64,000 bases of DNA from Cerrena zonata. Taxonomy: Eukaryota > Basidiomycota > Agaricomycetes > Polyporales > Cerrenaceae. Shown piece by piece: positions 34,939 through 47,532 of this stretch. The stretch is taken from positions 1 through 64,000 of the forward strand of contig JASBNA010000109.1 in the NCBI GenBank assembly GCA_038087015.1, written 5' to 3'. Below the pieces are notes generated by a model. That model had not been told where the DNA came from and ran no database searches. It was given only the letters and a program-made list of their open reading frames with translations. The translations under genes and the position numbers were made by a program. Positions within the stretch are counted from its first letter, which is position 1; the number at the start of each line of letters is the position of its first letter.

Positions 34939-35086
34939 TGCGTAAGCGATTTATATCAAGTGTCGGCGTCTGATAGAAACAAAATGCGTTTGTAGTCCTT
35001 ACAGCGACCATAATAACGTTTTCTTTCACCATAATCTGCCTGACCTAGACGATAAAACATTCACGAATATTTCTCACTGAATCATC

Positions 35087-37160
35087 ATGGCAAACAAGAA
35101 AAAATCTCAGCAGAAGAAAAAGCAGCAGCAGCAACAGCAGGAAGCTGCAGACAAGCCTTCACCACAGAATGTGCCTGTGCCACTGACACCGGTAGACTCG
35201 TAAGTTGTGAGTTGTATTGTAAAGTATATGTATGAACACTTTAGCCAAGCCAAGAAGCAGAAGAAACTACTGTCCTAGAAGCTTCCGAAACTTCTGCTGG
35301 ACCTACCCCTCCTGAATCAGTGGATCCTATCAAGGAAGCGGAGAAGGTGAAAGAACAAGGGAATGTTGCTTTCAAGGCATCGAAGTACCAGGAAGCTATT
35401 GATCTATACGGCAAAGCTATCGGTATGTGTTCTTTGAGCACACGATCTCGAACGTACTAATACTTCCGTAGGATTCAATGGACTCGAGCCAACATACTAC
35501 ACAAACCGAGCAGCCGCATACATGGCTCTCAAACGATTCAAGCCTGCCTTACTAGATTGCCAACAAGCAGCTAATCTTCAATCTAATTCTCCATCACCCA
35601 AAACTCTTGTTCGTCTAGCACGATGTCAGCTCTCAACAGGCTCAACAGCTCCTGCCCTATCTACTTTACGTTCTGTCTTGGCGATCGATAGCACAAATGC
35701 TGCTGCTTTACAGCTTCAGAAGAAAGTATTGGAGTTGGAAGCTCATTTGAGGAATTTCGAGGCGGCGAAAGGAAGGAAGGACTGGGGTATGGCAAGACTG
35801 GCTTTGGATAAGTGTATGCAGGCGATCGAGAGTGAAGGTGGGGATATTCCGTCGCAGTGGAGAGTATGGAGAATTGAGCTGGAGGTTGCGCGTGGAAACT
35901 GGGATGCTGCTGGTATGGCTGCAAAGTACGTTCGCCGGTTCTTAAACTAGCTCTGAATCTCTTCTGACTATACTTGATATATAGCGATGCTCTACGACTG
36001 GACCCCACCTCACCAGATATTCTCACCTTGCGTGGTTCTATTCTTTTCCTCGCTGCCAAAACCGTATCAGCCCTTCAACACGTGTCTTCCGCACTTCGGC
36101 TAGACCCCAGCTACGAACCTGCTCAAAAATTGAGAAAGCGGATAAAGGACGTGGATCGTTTGAAGGAGGAAGGAAACGTTGCATTCAAAGGTGGAAAGTT
36201 GCAAGAAGCTGTCGACAAGTATTCAGAGGCTCTCGAGGTGTGTTTTAGTGATCTCGAAAACATTACCTTGGCTCATACAATGTTACCTTTTATAGCGGAT
36301 AGGCGAGAGCGAGGAAGAGGGCAAAGGTGGACAGATACGCGCTATGCTTTTGTCAAACCGAGCGACTACTCTTGTTAAGGTACATATCTATCACTTACCA
36401 CTCCTTTCGATTCCGCTCACCTTTACCGTATGTGCAGCTTGAAAGATGGGATGACGCGCTAGCAGATACAGAAGGCTCCCTTGCACTCAATCCCACATAT
36501 TTCAAAGCACTGCGTACTCGAGCACGTATCAACGTCCAACTCGAGAACTTCGACGCAGGTATCGCCGATTTCAAATCCGCGATCGAGCAAGCTCAATTCG
36601 AAGGAAGCGATGCGGACGTAAGAGCTTTGAAGGGCGAGCTCAAGAAAGCTGAGGTAGCGCTGAAGAGGAGCAAGACAAAAGACTATTACAAGATCTTGGG
36701 TATTTCGAGAGAGGCGACGGAGAGTGAGATCAAAAAGGCGTACAGGAAGGAGAGTTTGAAACACCATCCGGATAAGGTACGTCCTGTGGCTTTGGGCACT
36801 ACGCATTTTCATTCCATTTTGGTTGTCTACTTTGTTCCTCTTGCGTCATGCAAATCATTCCCATCATTGGTCACTTTCATTCCGAGGCCGATCTTTCTGA
36901 TGCTGATCGACTTTGTCATTTCATAACAGGGCGGTGATGAAGAGAAGTTCAAACTGGCATCTGAGGCGTACTCGATCCTGTCTGACCCCGCGAAACGTGA
37001 ACGCTATGATAATGGTGAAGACGAAGATGGCATGAGCGGAATGGGCGGAATGGGTGGTGGGATGCACCCTATGGATCTGTCAGAGCTATTCGCTCAGTTC
37101 CACGGGTTCTCCGGACATCCTGGCTTCAGTGGCGGACGAGGCGGAGGGTTTGCTTTCTGA
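35087..37160 (+). CDS. TPR and J-domain co-chaperone (DNAJC7-like)
   Basis: Several exons. The N-terminus is basic and Gln/Lys-rich ([20 protein letters not shown]) and then acidic. TPR repeats follow, with the usual helix-turn-helix patterns: [20 protein letters not shown] with [16 protein letters not shown], later [20 protein letters not shown] and [18 protein letters not shown]. The C-terminal J-domain reads [20 protein letters not shown] with HPD in LKHHPDK, and the second half after an intron is [17 protein letters not shown]. The tail is Gly/Met-rich ([14 protein letters not shown]). TPR2-type proteins bind Hsp70 and Hsp90 and move clients between them in the cytosol. All key residues are intact. 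The stretch between about 36240 and 36440 holds one small exon whose exact joins I inferred. Confidence 0.9.
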
Positions 37161-38831
37161 AAGACCCGGACATGATGTCTCATAGAAATCTCCTGCTGGT
37201 ATATCTCAGCCTTGTTTCCATAGTTGCTTTCCTTGTCTCCTTGTTGCTTACCATATGCATTTGTGTTATGTTTTCATGTTTTCCCGTTTCGCCCTCCCGG
37301 TATTTTTGCGGTCGAGCTCATCATAGGCAAGTGCTCATTTTGACGGTAACGATATCTGACCCCTACTGTGCTACTGACGACTTCTTTTCTCTCAGTCGTC
37401 CCTCAAGCTCCCTCTTCTTGGTGCGTGAAATAATACTCCAACCATCAGATTTCGTTCCTCACCGCATTCAATACTTGCGCAGACCTCTATCCCACCTGCC
37501 GTCGCCCGTCCTAATGGCCGAAATCCGATAACAAACAGGTTAATCATGAGAATAGCGCTTTAGGTAAGTGAAGGATTTGCTAGTAACCTGTGATCCTCAT
37601 TTTTCCCGTCATAATTCAAACAGAGAACTCTCAAGGCCTGTGTTCATTGAGAGCCGTTGTCCTACTTGTTGCAGCCGTTGATAGGATCCCGCAAAGGGAA
37701 TAAAAAGTTATCTCGGTCGCAGTAACCGGACCCGCACGACAAAACCTCAGCACTTTATGTAAGTGATACTAGATTTTCCCTGCTAACCATCTGCTGTTGC
37801 CTTTCTCGTTATCAGCGTGGGCAGCTCTTCCGAACTAACGTGTGTATGTCGTGTTTACTGAGGTGTTGACGGTACTGCATATTCGATTTTCTGGAGTTCA
37901 CGATACTACAAGTGAGTGTGACGTGCTCGAAAAAAAATCACATCACCAATTGTACGTTTCTCTTGCAGTGGGTAATGCGTTTCCCAGCTGATTTTGATCT
38001 CTTTCTCGAAGCTTCAAACCTTCTCTGAAAATTACACCGTCACTCCAGATCCCTTAACTCAGATCTCACAGGGACGGTGATATCTTCGTAAGGAACCAAC
38101 TCCATCTTCACGCTTCTCGCATTTCGGACATTACTTTTCCTCATCGATTATTTGAGCCGGCCGCTCAAAGATAATCTAAACTCCGTCACATGTGTGCCAA
38201 TGTGTATCATGCTGCAGGGTACCGTCCTCATGTACGTTCTCGTGGTTTTTTATATGAAACTTCTCTAACGTTGCAATGAGGTATTACAGAGGATGCTATG
38301 TTGTATTCTTTGACGGCCGAACGGGCTTGGAGTGGCTCAATATTCATCCTTACCTCCGTTGCGCTCATGAGAAGTGAGCCTTGACCGCCCTCAGTTTCCA
38401 TCGGAAATACAAACATCATCTGTGAAAACCGGCCGAGAAAAATGCTCGTCATTATTCACCTCTGCAGTGTTCCTCACAATTCATTTCATAGCCGAGAACG
38501 AAAGTCGTGTTAGTCAAGCCTACATTCTACATCAACTCGTGATAATCCAATGTCTTATCCTTGGTGTTCCTAGCCCGAGTCGAGTTAGCCAGTTTCATTG
38601 CGTCAATCGTCATTCATATCGATATCGGTAAATGTTGGTGACGTAGAGTTACTGAAATGCTGGCAATCTTTTACAGGACCACAAGTGCTAGGCAAACAGG
38701 TCCAACTCCAATTTGCATCTGAGACTGGTACGTTATGTTTCCGTATTCTTAGTTTTGTTACTCCAGCAGTAATGAAAGCCTCAAGACAGAGTCGAGTAAT
38801 CCCTATCAATAACAAAGCAGAAACCGCCATA
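37161..38831. other. no gene recognised; intron-like signals only
   Basis: About 1.7 kb between the co-chaperone and the tRNA. Intron-like GTAAGT...CAG patterns recur (near 37564, 37759, 37910), but the pieces between them have no family resemblance. A small multi-exon membrane gene or its remnant could hide here. Confidence 0.4.
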
Positions 38832-38915
38832 GCCGGGATAGCTCAGCTGGGAGAGCAACAGACTGAAGTTGACATAGATTTCTGGAGGTCCCGTGTTCAA
38901 TCCACGGTCCTGGCA
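38832..38915 (+). tRNA. tRNA-Phe (anticodon GAA) with 11 nt intron
   Basis: All arms are readable. The 7 bp acceptor stem is GCCGGGA with TCCTGGC (one G-U), the discriminator base is A, and the D-arm is GCTC...GAGC. The anticodon loop is CTGAAG with anticodon GAA at 38865-38867, and the T-arm is CCGTG TTCAATC CACGG. A short intron (38869-38879) follows the base 3' of the anticodon, the standard position in nuclear tRNAs. Without it the stem ACAGA/TCTGG pairs with one A-G mismatch at the top. The body strongly resembles yeast tRNA-Phe. T-runs (38921-38925, 38957-38963) lie downstream. Confidence 0.93.
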
Positions 38916-39980
38916 CATTCTCTTTTCCCCCAAGGGTCTCTCAATTGTTGGCTCATTTTTTTTGGAACCGCCATGGGTGCGTTATCTTTTCAAGAATTTC
39001 TCGGCTTTTGAAAGTTCCTCGTTTCTCCGACTTATACGAGACGTTTGTTTGTCATACCAGATTGAGATCTCCGGGACGTCGGACAATGCTTGCACATGAT
39101 ACTGCCATAAACGGATTGAGCAAACCAAACCGTACTTCTTGCTCATTTCTTTAGCGAGACCCAGAACACCACATTGAACTATCTTGCCTTCCCAATAAGC
39201 TTAGACCGATACTGTTAGCTATTCTGAAAAGCGATAACGTCAAGCACCCGATGTCCCTACGCCGATCGGTGAATGTGCATAACATCTGTCTCGTTAGCAC
39301 TATCGCTCAACCGAATTCCCATCTACTCTTTGTTTTATTTTCTCACAGACGAAAGCCAGAAGCTATCGGTCCGGAATCGATGCCCTCATTTTTTCCAGCT
39401 AGTATGGGTGTCGATAGGTGCATGTCCATCTCTTGCCCGGTCTGCGTGGTTTTTTTTGATTCTAGTCCTCTAAATCGAAACAAGATCGGGTGAATAGGCT
39501 GATCATATGCTCCATGTATAGTCATGGCCGTGTCCGGCACATCTTCTCGCCTCCCTGTGCCTCCCGACACCTGTTTGGCAACCACGTTGGTACCTGCTCG
39601 GTTATGCGACATTGCTTTCATTTACATGCAGTCTCATTTGTGAAGAGGTAGGATACACTAGTCTCCCTCTTTAGGGAGGCATCAAATCTCGAAGGATCTT
39701 ATATAATTACACATATAATCACACATCGGTTGTAAGTGTTGGGATTCATCGGCGGAAGACCAATCAGAGGTGTTTCCGCGTTGGACTCGGGAACGATCAG
39801 TGACGGCATTTTCCTCGTAAAGACCGTTGATTGTTCGCGGAAATCAATTTCTGCTTCCCTAACGTACCAGGGCCTCCCTTATCCGCGCCTTCTGACACAT
39901 CTCTCGGCGTCCTCAGAGGCATATAATCACTACTGGTAAATCAGTCTTGCCAGTCAATCCCCTTCTTCACTACTAACATC
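38916..39980. other. no gene recognised
   Basis: Between tRNA-Phe and the methyltransferase. A T-run at 38957-38963 could end the tRNA transcript. Other frames are short. Confidence 0.45.
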
Positions 39981-42211
39981 ATGTCTAAGATACCTGCCTT
40001 CGCAGAAATTGACCAGCTGGTCTCATTAATAACCTCATCTGTTGAAACTATCAAGACACAATACGCCTCACTTGCTTCAAACCCTTCCACGTTGGATCTT
40101 TCTCTCGACTCCACTGCCAAACATCCCCTCGACCTCAAAGCGGTACCCTCTGCGCTCCAGGATGCTTTCCGCACTCTCCAAGGATCTTGCGCCCAGCTGG
40201 AAAACATTGTGCTTCCACCTGCGTACACTATTGCCAGCGTATGTTGCTTTGTCTCATGCTTCAATCGGTTTCGTACTCAGTGCTGTGTCCCGATCATCCC
40301 TTGTTAGCTGTCTATGAATGTAAGTAACATATCCTCTGACGTCGACCATGTTGTAATCTCATTTCCCTCGTAGCATTTTACAGCTTCGTGTCTCAACGTG
40401 GCCGTCACCTCTAAACTGGCCGACCATTTACTTCCGGCGGGCCCTCAAGGTCTGCAAGTAAACAAACTCAGCAAATTGACCGGCATCATCCCGAACAAGC
40501 TTAGCAGGGTGCTAAGGCTACTGGCCCACAAAGGATGCTTCAAGGAAGGTTAGTCCTATCCCGTTTGTAGATACTAGCCCCGTCATTGATTAACATTTCA
40601 CCTTCCCGATGTAGTTGAGCCTGACGTTTGGGCGAACAATCGTCTTAGCATGGAACTACTCTCTCAACAGCCCACAAGTGCGCTTGTAGGTCTCTTGTAC
40701 GTATCACCAGGTCTTGTCTCTGGACAGTAGCGTGCTGACAATTCCCGCAATGATGGTTTCCCTGATAGTACGGATGAAGCTTATGTCGCCGGAACAACCC
40801 TCTCTTCGACACTTACCGACTCACACTACGGACCGTCCGTTCAGCTCAATGAGGCATCATGGAACCGTGCTATGAATTTTACAGGCACGTTGTGGGATTT
40901 CTATCAAAACGTCGATCCTGCACGAGGCCTGCGATTAGCGGAGGCGCAGATTGGCTACTGCCATGTACTAACGTTTGAAAGTGTCTTACACGGTGCGCCC
41001 AATCATTCTCACGTCCTCTTTCTGGCCGCATGGTATGAATGGATCTCATGACTTCGCTTTCAGGGTATCCCTTCAAGGATTTACCTACAGGCACCACAAT
41101 TTGTGATCTTGGCGGCGGTTTCGGTCACGTCTCCATGCATATAGCTAAAGCTTGTCCTCAACTTCGAATCATTCTTCAAGACCAGCCCGGAACCATTGCT
41201 GCGGCCAAGTCATATTGGGAGAAGGGGGCCCCAGAAGTCGTTCGCGAGGGAAGAGTGGAGTTTATCGCAATCGATTTTATCACCCAGGTCCCGAAGCAGG
41301 GATGCGACTATTACTTCGTAAGTACTTAGTCGGTTTTTTTCGCACTTCGCATTGACAGGTGCCCATATTCCGCTTTTGGACAGATAAAGAACGTTGTGTG
41401 AGTTGGTTCCTTCCATTTTTGTAGTACATTCTGATTGTAAATTTCTGTAGGCATGATTGGCCAGACCATGATGTGGTCACAATCTTATCAAATGTGAAGA
41501 AGGCGATGAAACCAACTTCACATGTTCTGATCCGTAAGTTCTCCGCTTTTGCCTCGTGGTGCGTAAATCGACATCTGGCCAACTCACCTTGATGTGATAG
41601 ACGAGTTTGTCATGCGATACGCGTCTAAGGATCCCGGATCTGAGGATGGCATCTTGAACAAGGTAACATACTTTCACACAACTCACCTACCATCCTGATA
41701 AAGTACTGACATTCATCGATCCTATCATAGGCCCCTGAGCCTTTGCTCCCTAGTTATGGCGAAGGCCGGATTCTTCAATATTACCTAGATATTGGAGTAA
41801 GTCGAATCGATCGATTATCGCGACTCAACGCATACTGACAATTACACTCACAGATGATGGTAAGCATGGGGCCGTTCTCGTAAAAGAGACAGTGACTCAA
41901 TTTTACATCTTGTGATCAGAGTGTCGTAAATGCGAAAGAACGCACCCTCTCCGAATTCAAAGCGATTGCGTACGTTTTAATTCCCTTTATGCTTCATGGT
42001 ACTGAACAACACATTGGCGGTCACGTCACACAGCGCCCAAGTTGGTCTCGAGCTAGACAAAGTGTGGGATTCAGGCTTGATGAACACCGTCGACTTCAAG
42101 CTCGGTGAATCACAATCTTCAGCACTACTTGGCAATCATAAGACCTCTTCAAAGACGCAACTCACTAGTGTCCTCACTGCTGCTGTCCCCGAACCCAAGA
42201 CACATGCTTAA
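39981..42211 (+). CDS. O-methyltransferase (COMT-like, SAM-dependent)
   Basis: About ten exons. The N-terminal dimerisation part begins MSKIPAFAEIDQLVSLITSS and has the winged-helix segment (LNVAVTSKLADHLLPAG, then KLSKLTGIIPNKLSRVLRLL). The SAM domain follows: TTICDLGGGFGHVSMHIAKA is motif I, RIILQDQPGTI has the acidic ribose ligand, VEFIAIDFI is the next strand, and HDWPD carries the catalytic histidine. The C-terminal part starts LYEFVMRYAS-like and ends PEPKTHA. All main motifs are intact. Proteins of this class methylate hydroxyl groups of small phenolic or secondary metabolites. No biosynthetic cluster partner is obvious nearby, so the substrate is unknown. Confidence 0.87.
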
Positions 42212-42553
42212 TCCACCAATCTGGCATTCATTATAGTACCTGGACAAAATCAAATAATACCTGTCATATCTAGCCCTCAAACATTTTCCTCTCCGCGTCC
42301 CAAGTTCTGATCCCTTGCTTTGTTTGTATGTTGGCTATGCCCTAGCATGTTACTACCAATACCCGCGCAAATATCTCGAAATAATATTGTACTTGTAACA
42401 TGGTCATTTCAAACACGTTCTACTACACTGCATCTCAACTATCAACAATCAGTTATTCCGTCTAGTCCATTCAACCTGTACTCTGCTTGGGACCTTGGTA
42501 ACTGTGACTCTACTAGATCAGCGCTCAGTCCCTGCTTGATACGTTCTACACTG
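42212..42553. other. 3' intergenic between convergent genes
   Basis: Short frames only; nothing supported. Confidence 0.45.
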
Positions 42554-44427
42554 TTAAGAGATGGCCTCCTTCTCCGAGAAAAGGTGACGTACTAGTACTG
42601 ATTGCGTAGGGCTCGAGTCAGTGGCGAAGACATTGATGTTGAAGTGAGGTGTAGTGAGTACACCAGTAATTGCCGTAGTTTGATGGTTGAGCTTTTTACG
42701 TACTAGGTGACGTGAATTGAGCCTGAAAGTGCGTTTAGTTCGTTGGGTATAGAGCGCTGACGGGAGAAGACATACGCTCCCAAGAGGGAATTGGCATACA
42801 CTAGTAAGACGTAGACGTGTGTTCAGTGAGTACAAATAATTGAATTAAATAAGATTTCTTACATTTGCTGACAACAAGAACGACCCCAGCAAATAACAAG
42901 CTATTTTCCATTGCGTGAAACTAGTCACATGGGTCATTGCAGTAAGTGTACAGCTATTGATGAGCTAAGGGGATAGTTATGAGGTACCATGATTATGATA
43001 GCGATTGACCCAAACCTGATGATTTAGTATTAGGGCGAGGTCGTATGTCGCACGTTGCATTGAGTACTCACATGGTGATAGCACCTGAGTTGACAGTATA
43101 GGCCATGATCCAACGGATAGCGTTATCAGTCCTATGAAAGATTGGTTCGGTAGATGGTCTTGAGCAGAATATGGCTCGGAATCACCTTTCAACGCCTGTA
43201 CGGTTTTGTTTCAGGAAGTAAATCATCATTAGTGCAATGGTTCCATCCACCACCGCGGATAAGCTGTTGGCAACGATGACAGTTAACTATAATGACATCA
43301 GCCATTGCCTCGATGAAATTGAGTGTCAACTGACATTTGCCCAAGCATGGCTTCCGTGGAAGGAGGACCATGTACGATCCACACGCCTGCCAGTGAGAGG
43401 GTTATTTGGGCTATTCGACAGACAATAAAAGTGAAACATAACTCACGTATATGCAGCAGCGGCTGTTAATAATAGATTGTAAGTGCATTGTGATAATCAT
43501 AAAATGGCGGAGTGCTCAACTGAAAAGAAAGCCTGTAAAAAAAGATATGTATCATGTATCACATGATGATAAATGTTATATCATACCGATGCGAACAATA
43601 AGCAAACCAATCTGGAACATGGAGGGCAAAGATCAATGGCCATACAATTCGATCGTACAAAGTAACAGACCAGAGTACATGTTAGCAATCGGGACCTGCC
43701 ACTCACTGACATGTTTTAGTAGCTTAAGGAAGAGTGTAGACATGAGGTCACGTACAGAACCATATCCGGCGTATGTAGAAGCTGTTGATGGAGTGAGACC
43801 ATGACATTTAGAACGACTTGAACATCCCACCTTTGCGAAAGAGTCACAACAAGGTCCTTTAAAATCTTGTCAAAAGACTGATGCAGGTGAATAGAACAAG
43901 ATTACCCCCGAATATAGGCAGACCTAAGTTTCGGTGAACATTTTGCGTAAGGTCCAGACTGTATCCTCACTTACGGGTATAGACCTATGACCCTGATAGT
44001 TAGTGTTTGTTTTGTCTAAGCTGCTGTTCGGTATGGGACAACTACTCACCAATCAATGGCCAGGATGGCTTTATAGTCCCCAAACGCAATCACGGAGTAG
44101 AAATACAATTGCCGGGTAATGAAAGCACTTTGGATAGTGTCTATTGTCCTAGAACGAATTCTTAGCCTTGGCTTTTTTGTATAACAATATCAATAGAGAG
44201 GAGCCTACCAGATCGCGCATACCAAGCACTTCATCCAGGGTGGATCACGCTCAGAACGTATGATGTATACGTATGTTTGAACGCAAGTGATTCCGTACAA
44301 GCTGCGAGTCCGTTAGGAGCATGCCAGGAAACCACAACGTGAGCACCAACATGTATGTTAGACATATACCGATTATCATCCCGCCTAGTAGGTCTCCCGC
44401 AGAGAGTGAGGGCTCGGAGGTGTCCAT
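42554..44427 (-). CDS. DUF6534-family membrane protein, copy 2, with a likely frameshift
   Basis: Minus strand, many small exons. Start MDTSEPSLSAGDLLGGMIIG (ATG at 44427), then LYGITCVQTYVYIIRSERDP, PWMKCLVCAIWTIDTIQSAF, VQVVLNVMVSL and FYIRRIWF. The later parts are AVVDGTIALMMIYFLKQNRTG, TDNAIRWIMAYTVNSGAITM, and the hallmark SKLYANSLLGALNSRHLVRK. The tail ends HLFSEKEAIS. Against the paralogue at 20618, the exon with VSL/FYIRRIW needs one fewer base near 43797 to stay in frame. This is either a one-base insertion that kills the gene or an assembly error. Exons between about 43480 and 43750 are not resolved. Function of the family unknown. Confidence 0.6.
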
Positions 44428-46625
44428 TTGAAAGAGTCATAGCCCTTGAACGCAGCCTTCGACGTCTGAAGTTGTAGGTAGGGTCGCGGTTAATCCCACG
44501 ATGTGGGGACACGCTAATATGGTATCGCTTGCACTTCTGTACCCATTGGGAGCCCCGAGCCTAAAATACATCGCATGTTCATTGGGTGGTCGGATCTAGT
44601 ACAGGGAAGCATTGATCTACATCTGTCCAATCGCGACGTACTGATGTGTTGTAACTATACTGGATGGTGCACGCGCCTCAGTAGACCATCTCCATAGTGT
44701 GGCTAACGTATTGCTACCACACTGAGGTCTAAGAGCTTGATATGCGCTAACAGAATGTCTTTTGGACAATATAGTGACCTTGAAACCTTTAGGAGTGTCA
44801 TAGCTAGAACAATTATAGTGATGGTCGTGATGATCTGACAGCGCTCCTATCTGACATCTCGGTAATCTACATCAAGGGTCTTGACTTTAAGTTCTTCTAT
44901 ATGCAATGGGAGTGTTACGATCGTGTCTGAGATGTGAATTTTGGAAAACTCACTACCGTCGATGCGAATTTGGGTATAACGATATTACTATATATGGCAT
45001 GTCGGATTTCCTTGCCGCTCGTAGCTCGGTCTTACGGATGTACATTCCATTTGATCACCAAATTTGTACTTGTCCCATGTTGCCTCCCTGGAGTAGTAAA
45101 TACGTCGTATCGGTGCTTACGGGTTGAAATAAACAACCATTGTCAACTGATTTGGGACATACATATATCTATTCATTAAACCCTTTGAAGTTTATGTACA
45201 CTGACAGAGAGAACGAGAACCGATCGATATCTCGACACAATACCAGGTTCTATTTGTTGTCTTATACGACTCATATTGCTCGAAAGAAATACGATGAGAT
45301 AAGTTGTCGTGTCACCTACTGGACACAGGGCGTACTGACAGATGCGGATATGATCGTGACTATGGTCGCCCGACAACGCGATACATTTCCATTTGAATCA
45401 GAAGACGAAGTGACCTTGCAATGTTAAATTAAGAGTCAAGCTCAATGGTATCCAGGACGAGAATGTACTTTCATTTCTCACCTGGACTCTTTACAATGCA
45501 GCCGAGGAGCAGGAGAAGTAGCAGCGTCGCCTATAGGTATAGCTTCTGTCGGCTGTCGCAGTGAAGGAGGGGCCCACGCTAGATTATGTCTCTAGGTATT
45601 TTTTCCTCGACGCCCTTAGGAATGTTGTCGAGACTATTAGCATCATCAACGGTACGATATTTGATTAGTCCGTAACGGATATCCTTGTACAGAACAACAG
45701 ACCTAGGATAAGCCCGTGCCGTTGAACAAAATTGATATCGTAATCGTGAGCCTCCAAGCCGAGTTGACGTACTACATGGTAGCATTTCCTCTACGTACTT
45801 CTGAAGTACGATACTCTCGCTCAGTAGTCAGTTCAATTGGAATATACGCAAGTGTCGATGATCGTTATTTCTGAACATATACTGGGAAAAGACGCCTCAC
45901 AAGGCTCCAGCATGATCCTGTAATTCTGAAACGATCAAACGAGGCAAATGCAAATCCAACAACATACATAGAATGAGCCAGTCCCTAGTCCATTAATTAT
46001 ATCGTTCGCGACTCAAGTCTATGCAGACAATGTGGAATCGTCCCTGATATTTCCACTCTAGTTCTGGCCATGGAATTTGTACGACATGGTCGGCAGGGTG
46101 GTCAAACAGGTGAAGATGTCAGCAGCTCAGCACTACAGTATTAAGTCACAAGGAGTTGGTGTTTTCAGTCTCGGGTTGCGGAATTGCTGAAACTTTCAGA
46201 GAGGCTTGGAATGAAATCGAGTACTGCCGCCTGCGAGATTTACGATACGGTTTCTCACGACACACCCACCCACGTGGCTGGGATGGTTGATCGCAATATC
46301 GTTGCTACCGTTTTGAGGTTTTTTTCTGGCGTTGCTAGCACTGGCAGTTAACGTTACTAACACCCGCTTCCAGGACCTCTTGCTTCACTACTTCCTGTTT
46401 CTCCTGATCCGGTGCTTTCCTTTCTCTTCCCCAGTCTGTATTAGAACGCTCCTAACCCTTCCAACGCTTGCTTGACACGAACTGAACACTGTCCCCTATC
46501 GACACTTTGTCTCGATTCCGAACAGGCATCACCTCATCATTCAACCTGTTACCCCCGAACATTAAAAGCGTAAAGCTTTGATCTTGTGACCTTTTCGTGT
46601 TTGTGTTTCCACCTTCTACTCTACA
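44428..46625. other. no gene recognised
   Basis: Over 2 kb. A plus-strand frame at 45140-45427 contains a protein-like stretch (RVTYWTQGVLTDADMIVTMV) that may be an exon of an unrecognised gene, but it has no ATG or partners. The final 200 bp are C/T-rich leader-like sequence before the next gene. Confidence 0.4.
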
Positions 46626-47532
46626 ATGGCGACCTACTACTCTTCATTCTTCTCCTCCGGTCTCCTCGCCAGCGCGAACGATCCCTTCGCTCACCCACAA
46701 ACACCCGAAGCAAACACTCCCCGTTCAAATACCACCCCACTTCCCGACGAAACAACACCCACCGCTCCTTCCACAACCACGTCTTACACTCTACCCTCTT
46801 TACCAGAATCCAACTCTAACGCACAAGTCAGTGCTCCGGTGTTACGTCGTCGTCGATCATCCATCACTCTCGGTGCCTCTCCTGTCACGTCGATCAAAGC
46901 TCGCGGGAGCGCCGTGTCTACTGCTCAAAAGCATCATTCCTTGTTGAATAATGCGTCTTCCCAAGGTAGCTTGCGTTCTAGGGCCCGCGCTGGCAGCTTG
47001 CATGAATCGATGTTCAGTCGAGTTTCTGTGGCTGCACCGGGCGATGCTGCGGAGACCAAAGGTCTTGTCGGAAGACTGAGAAGCGGTAGTATTGGAACTG
47101 CACTCCGGTGAGTTGCTTTCTCCTTGTATTTTGTGTCGATGCATCAAGGTTCGGTACTGATTGTATCATAGTCCCCGTCGCCACATGCGAAAGCCAACCA
47201 TGCCAGCGCCCCCACCACCGACAGCCCCTCTCCCTGCCCTACCACCTCTCCCACCTTCACTTACCCTCACGATTCCTAATGCTAACGAACATACATCACT
47301 GACCGCCCCGTCCACACCTCGCCGAACCATGACTCGCTCGATCACATCTGATAATTTCTTCATCCCCATCGACACGCCTCCTATGTCTCGCACGTTAACA
47401 CCTCATTCGGGCGCAGAGGATATCCATATGTCCTCTCCTCGTATCGCACTACCTGCCGGTGTTGCACCAGGGTTCGATTATCCTAGTCCCATCGAGACTC
47501 CAGGCGAGAAGAATATCGCTGGGTACTTCTAG
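46626..47532 (+). CDS. Ser/Pro-rich disordered protein, unknown
   Basis: Two exons with a 68 bp intron that keeps the frame (CTC CG|T CCC). The start MATYYSSFFSSGLLASANDP is preceded by a long C/T-rich leader. The sequence is low in hydrophobics and rich in Ser, Thr and Pro, with a basic SR patch (VLRRRRSSITLGAS) and a polyproline segment (PAPPPPTAPLPALPPLPP). Short motifs such as RRRRSSIT look like phosphorylation sites, and the C-terminal FDYPSPIETPGEKNIAGYF is more structured. I recognise no domain. Similar disordered, conserved-end proteins are common in Agaricomycetes and may be regulatory, but nothing proves it. Confidence 0.65.

Noticed and set aside
37161..38831. Multi-exon membrane gene suggested by intron-like signals
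   Set aside because: The pieces between the signals do not join into a protein I recognise.
45140..45427. Possible exon with protein-like strand pattern
   Set aside because: No ATG (starts TTG), no family match, and no neighbouring exons that keep phase.
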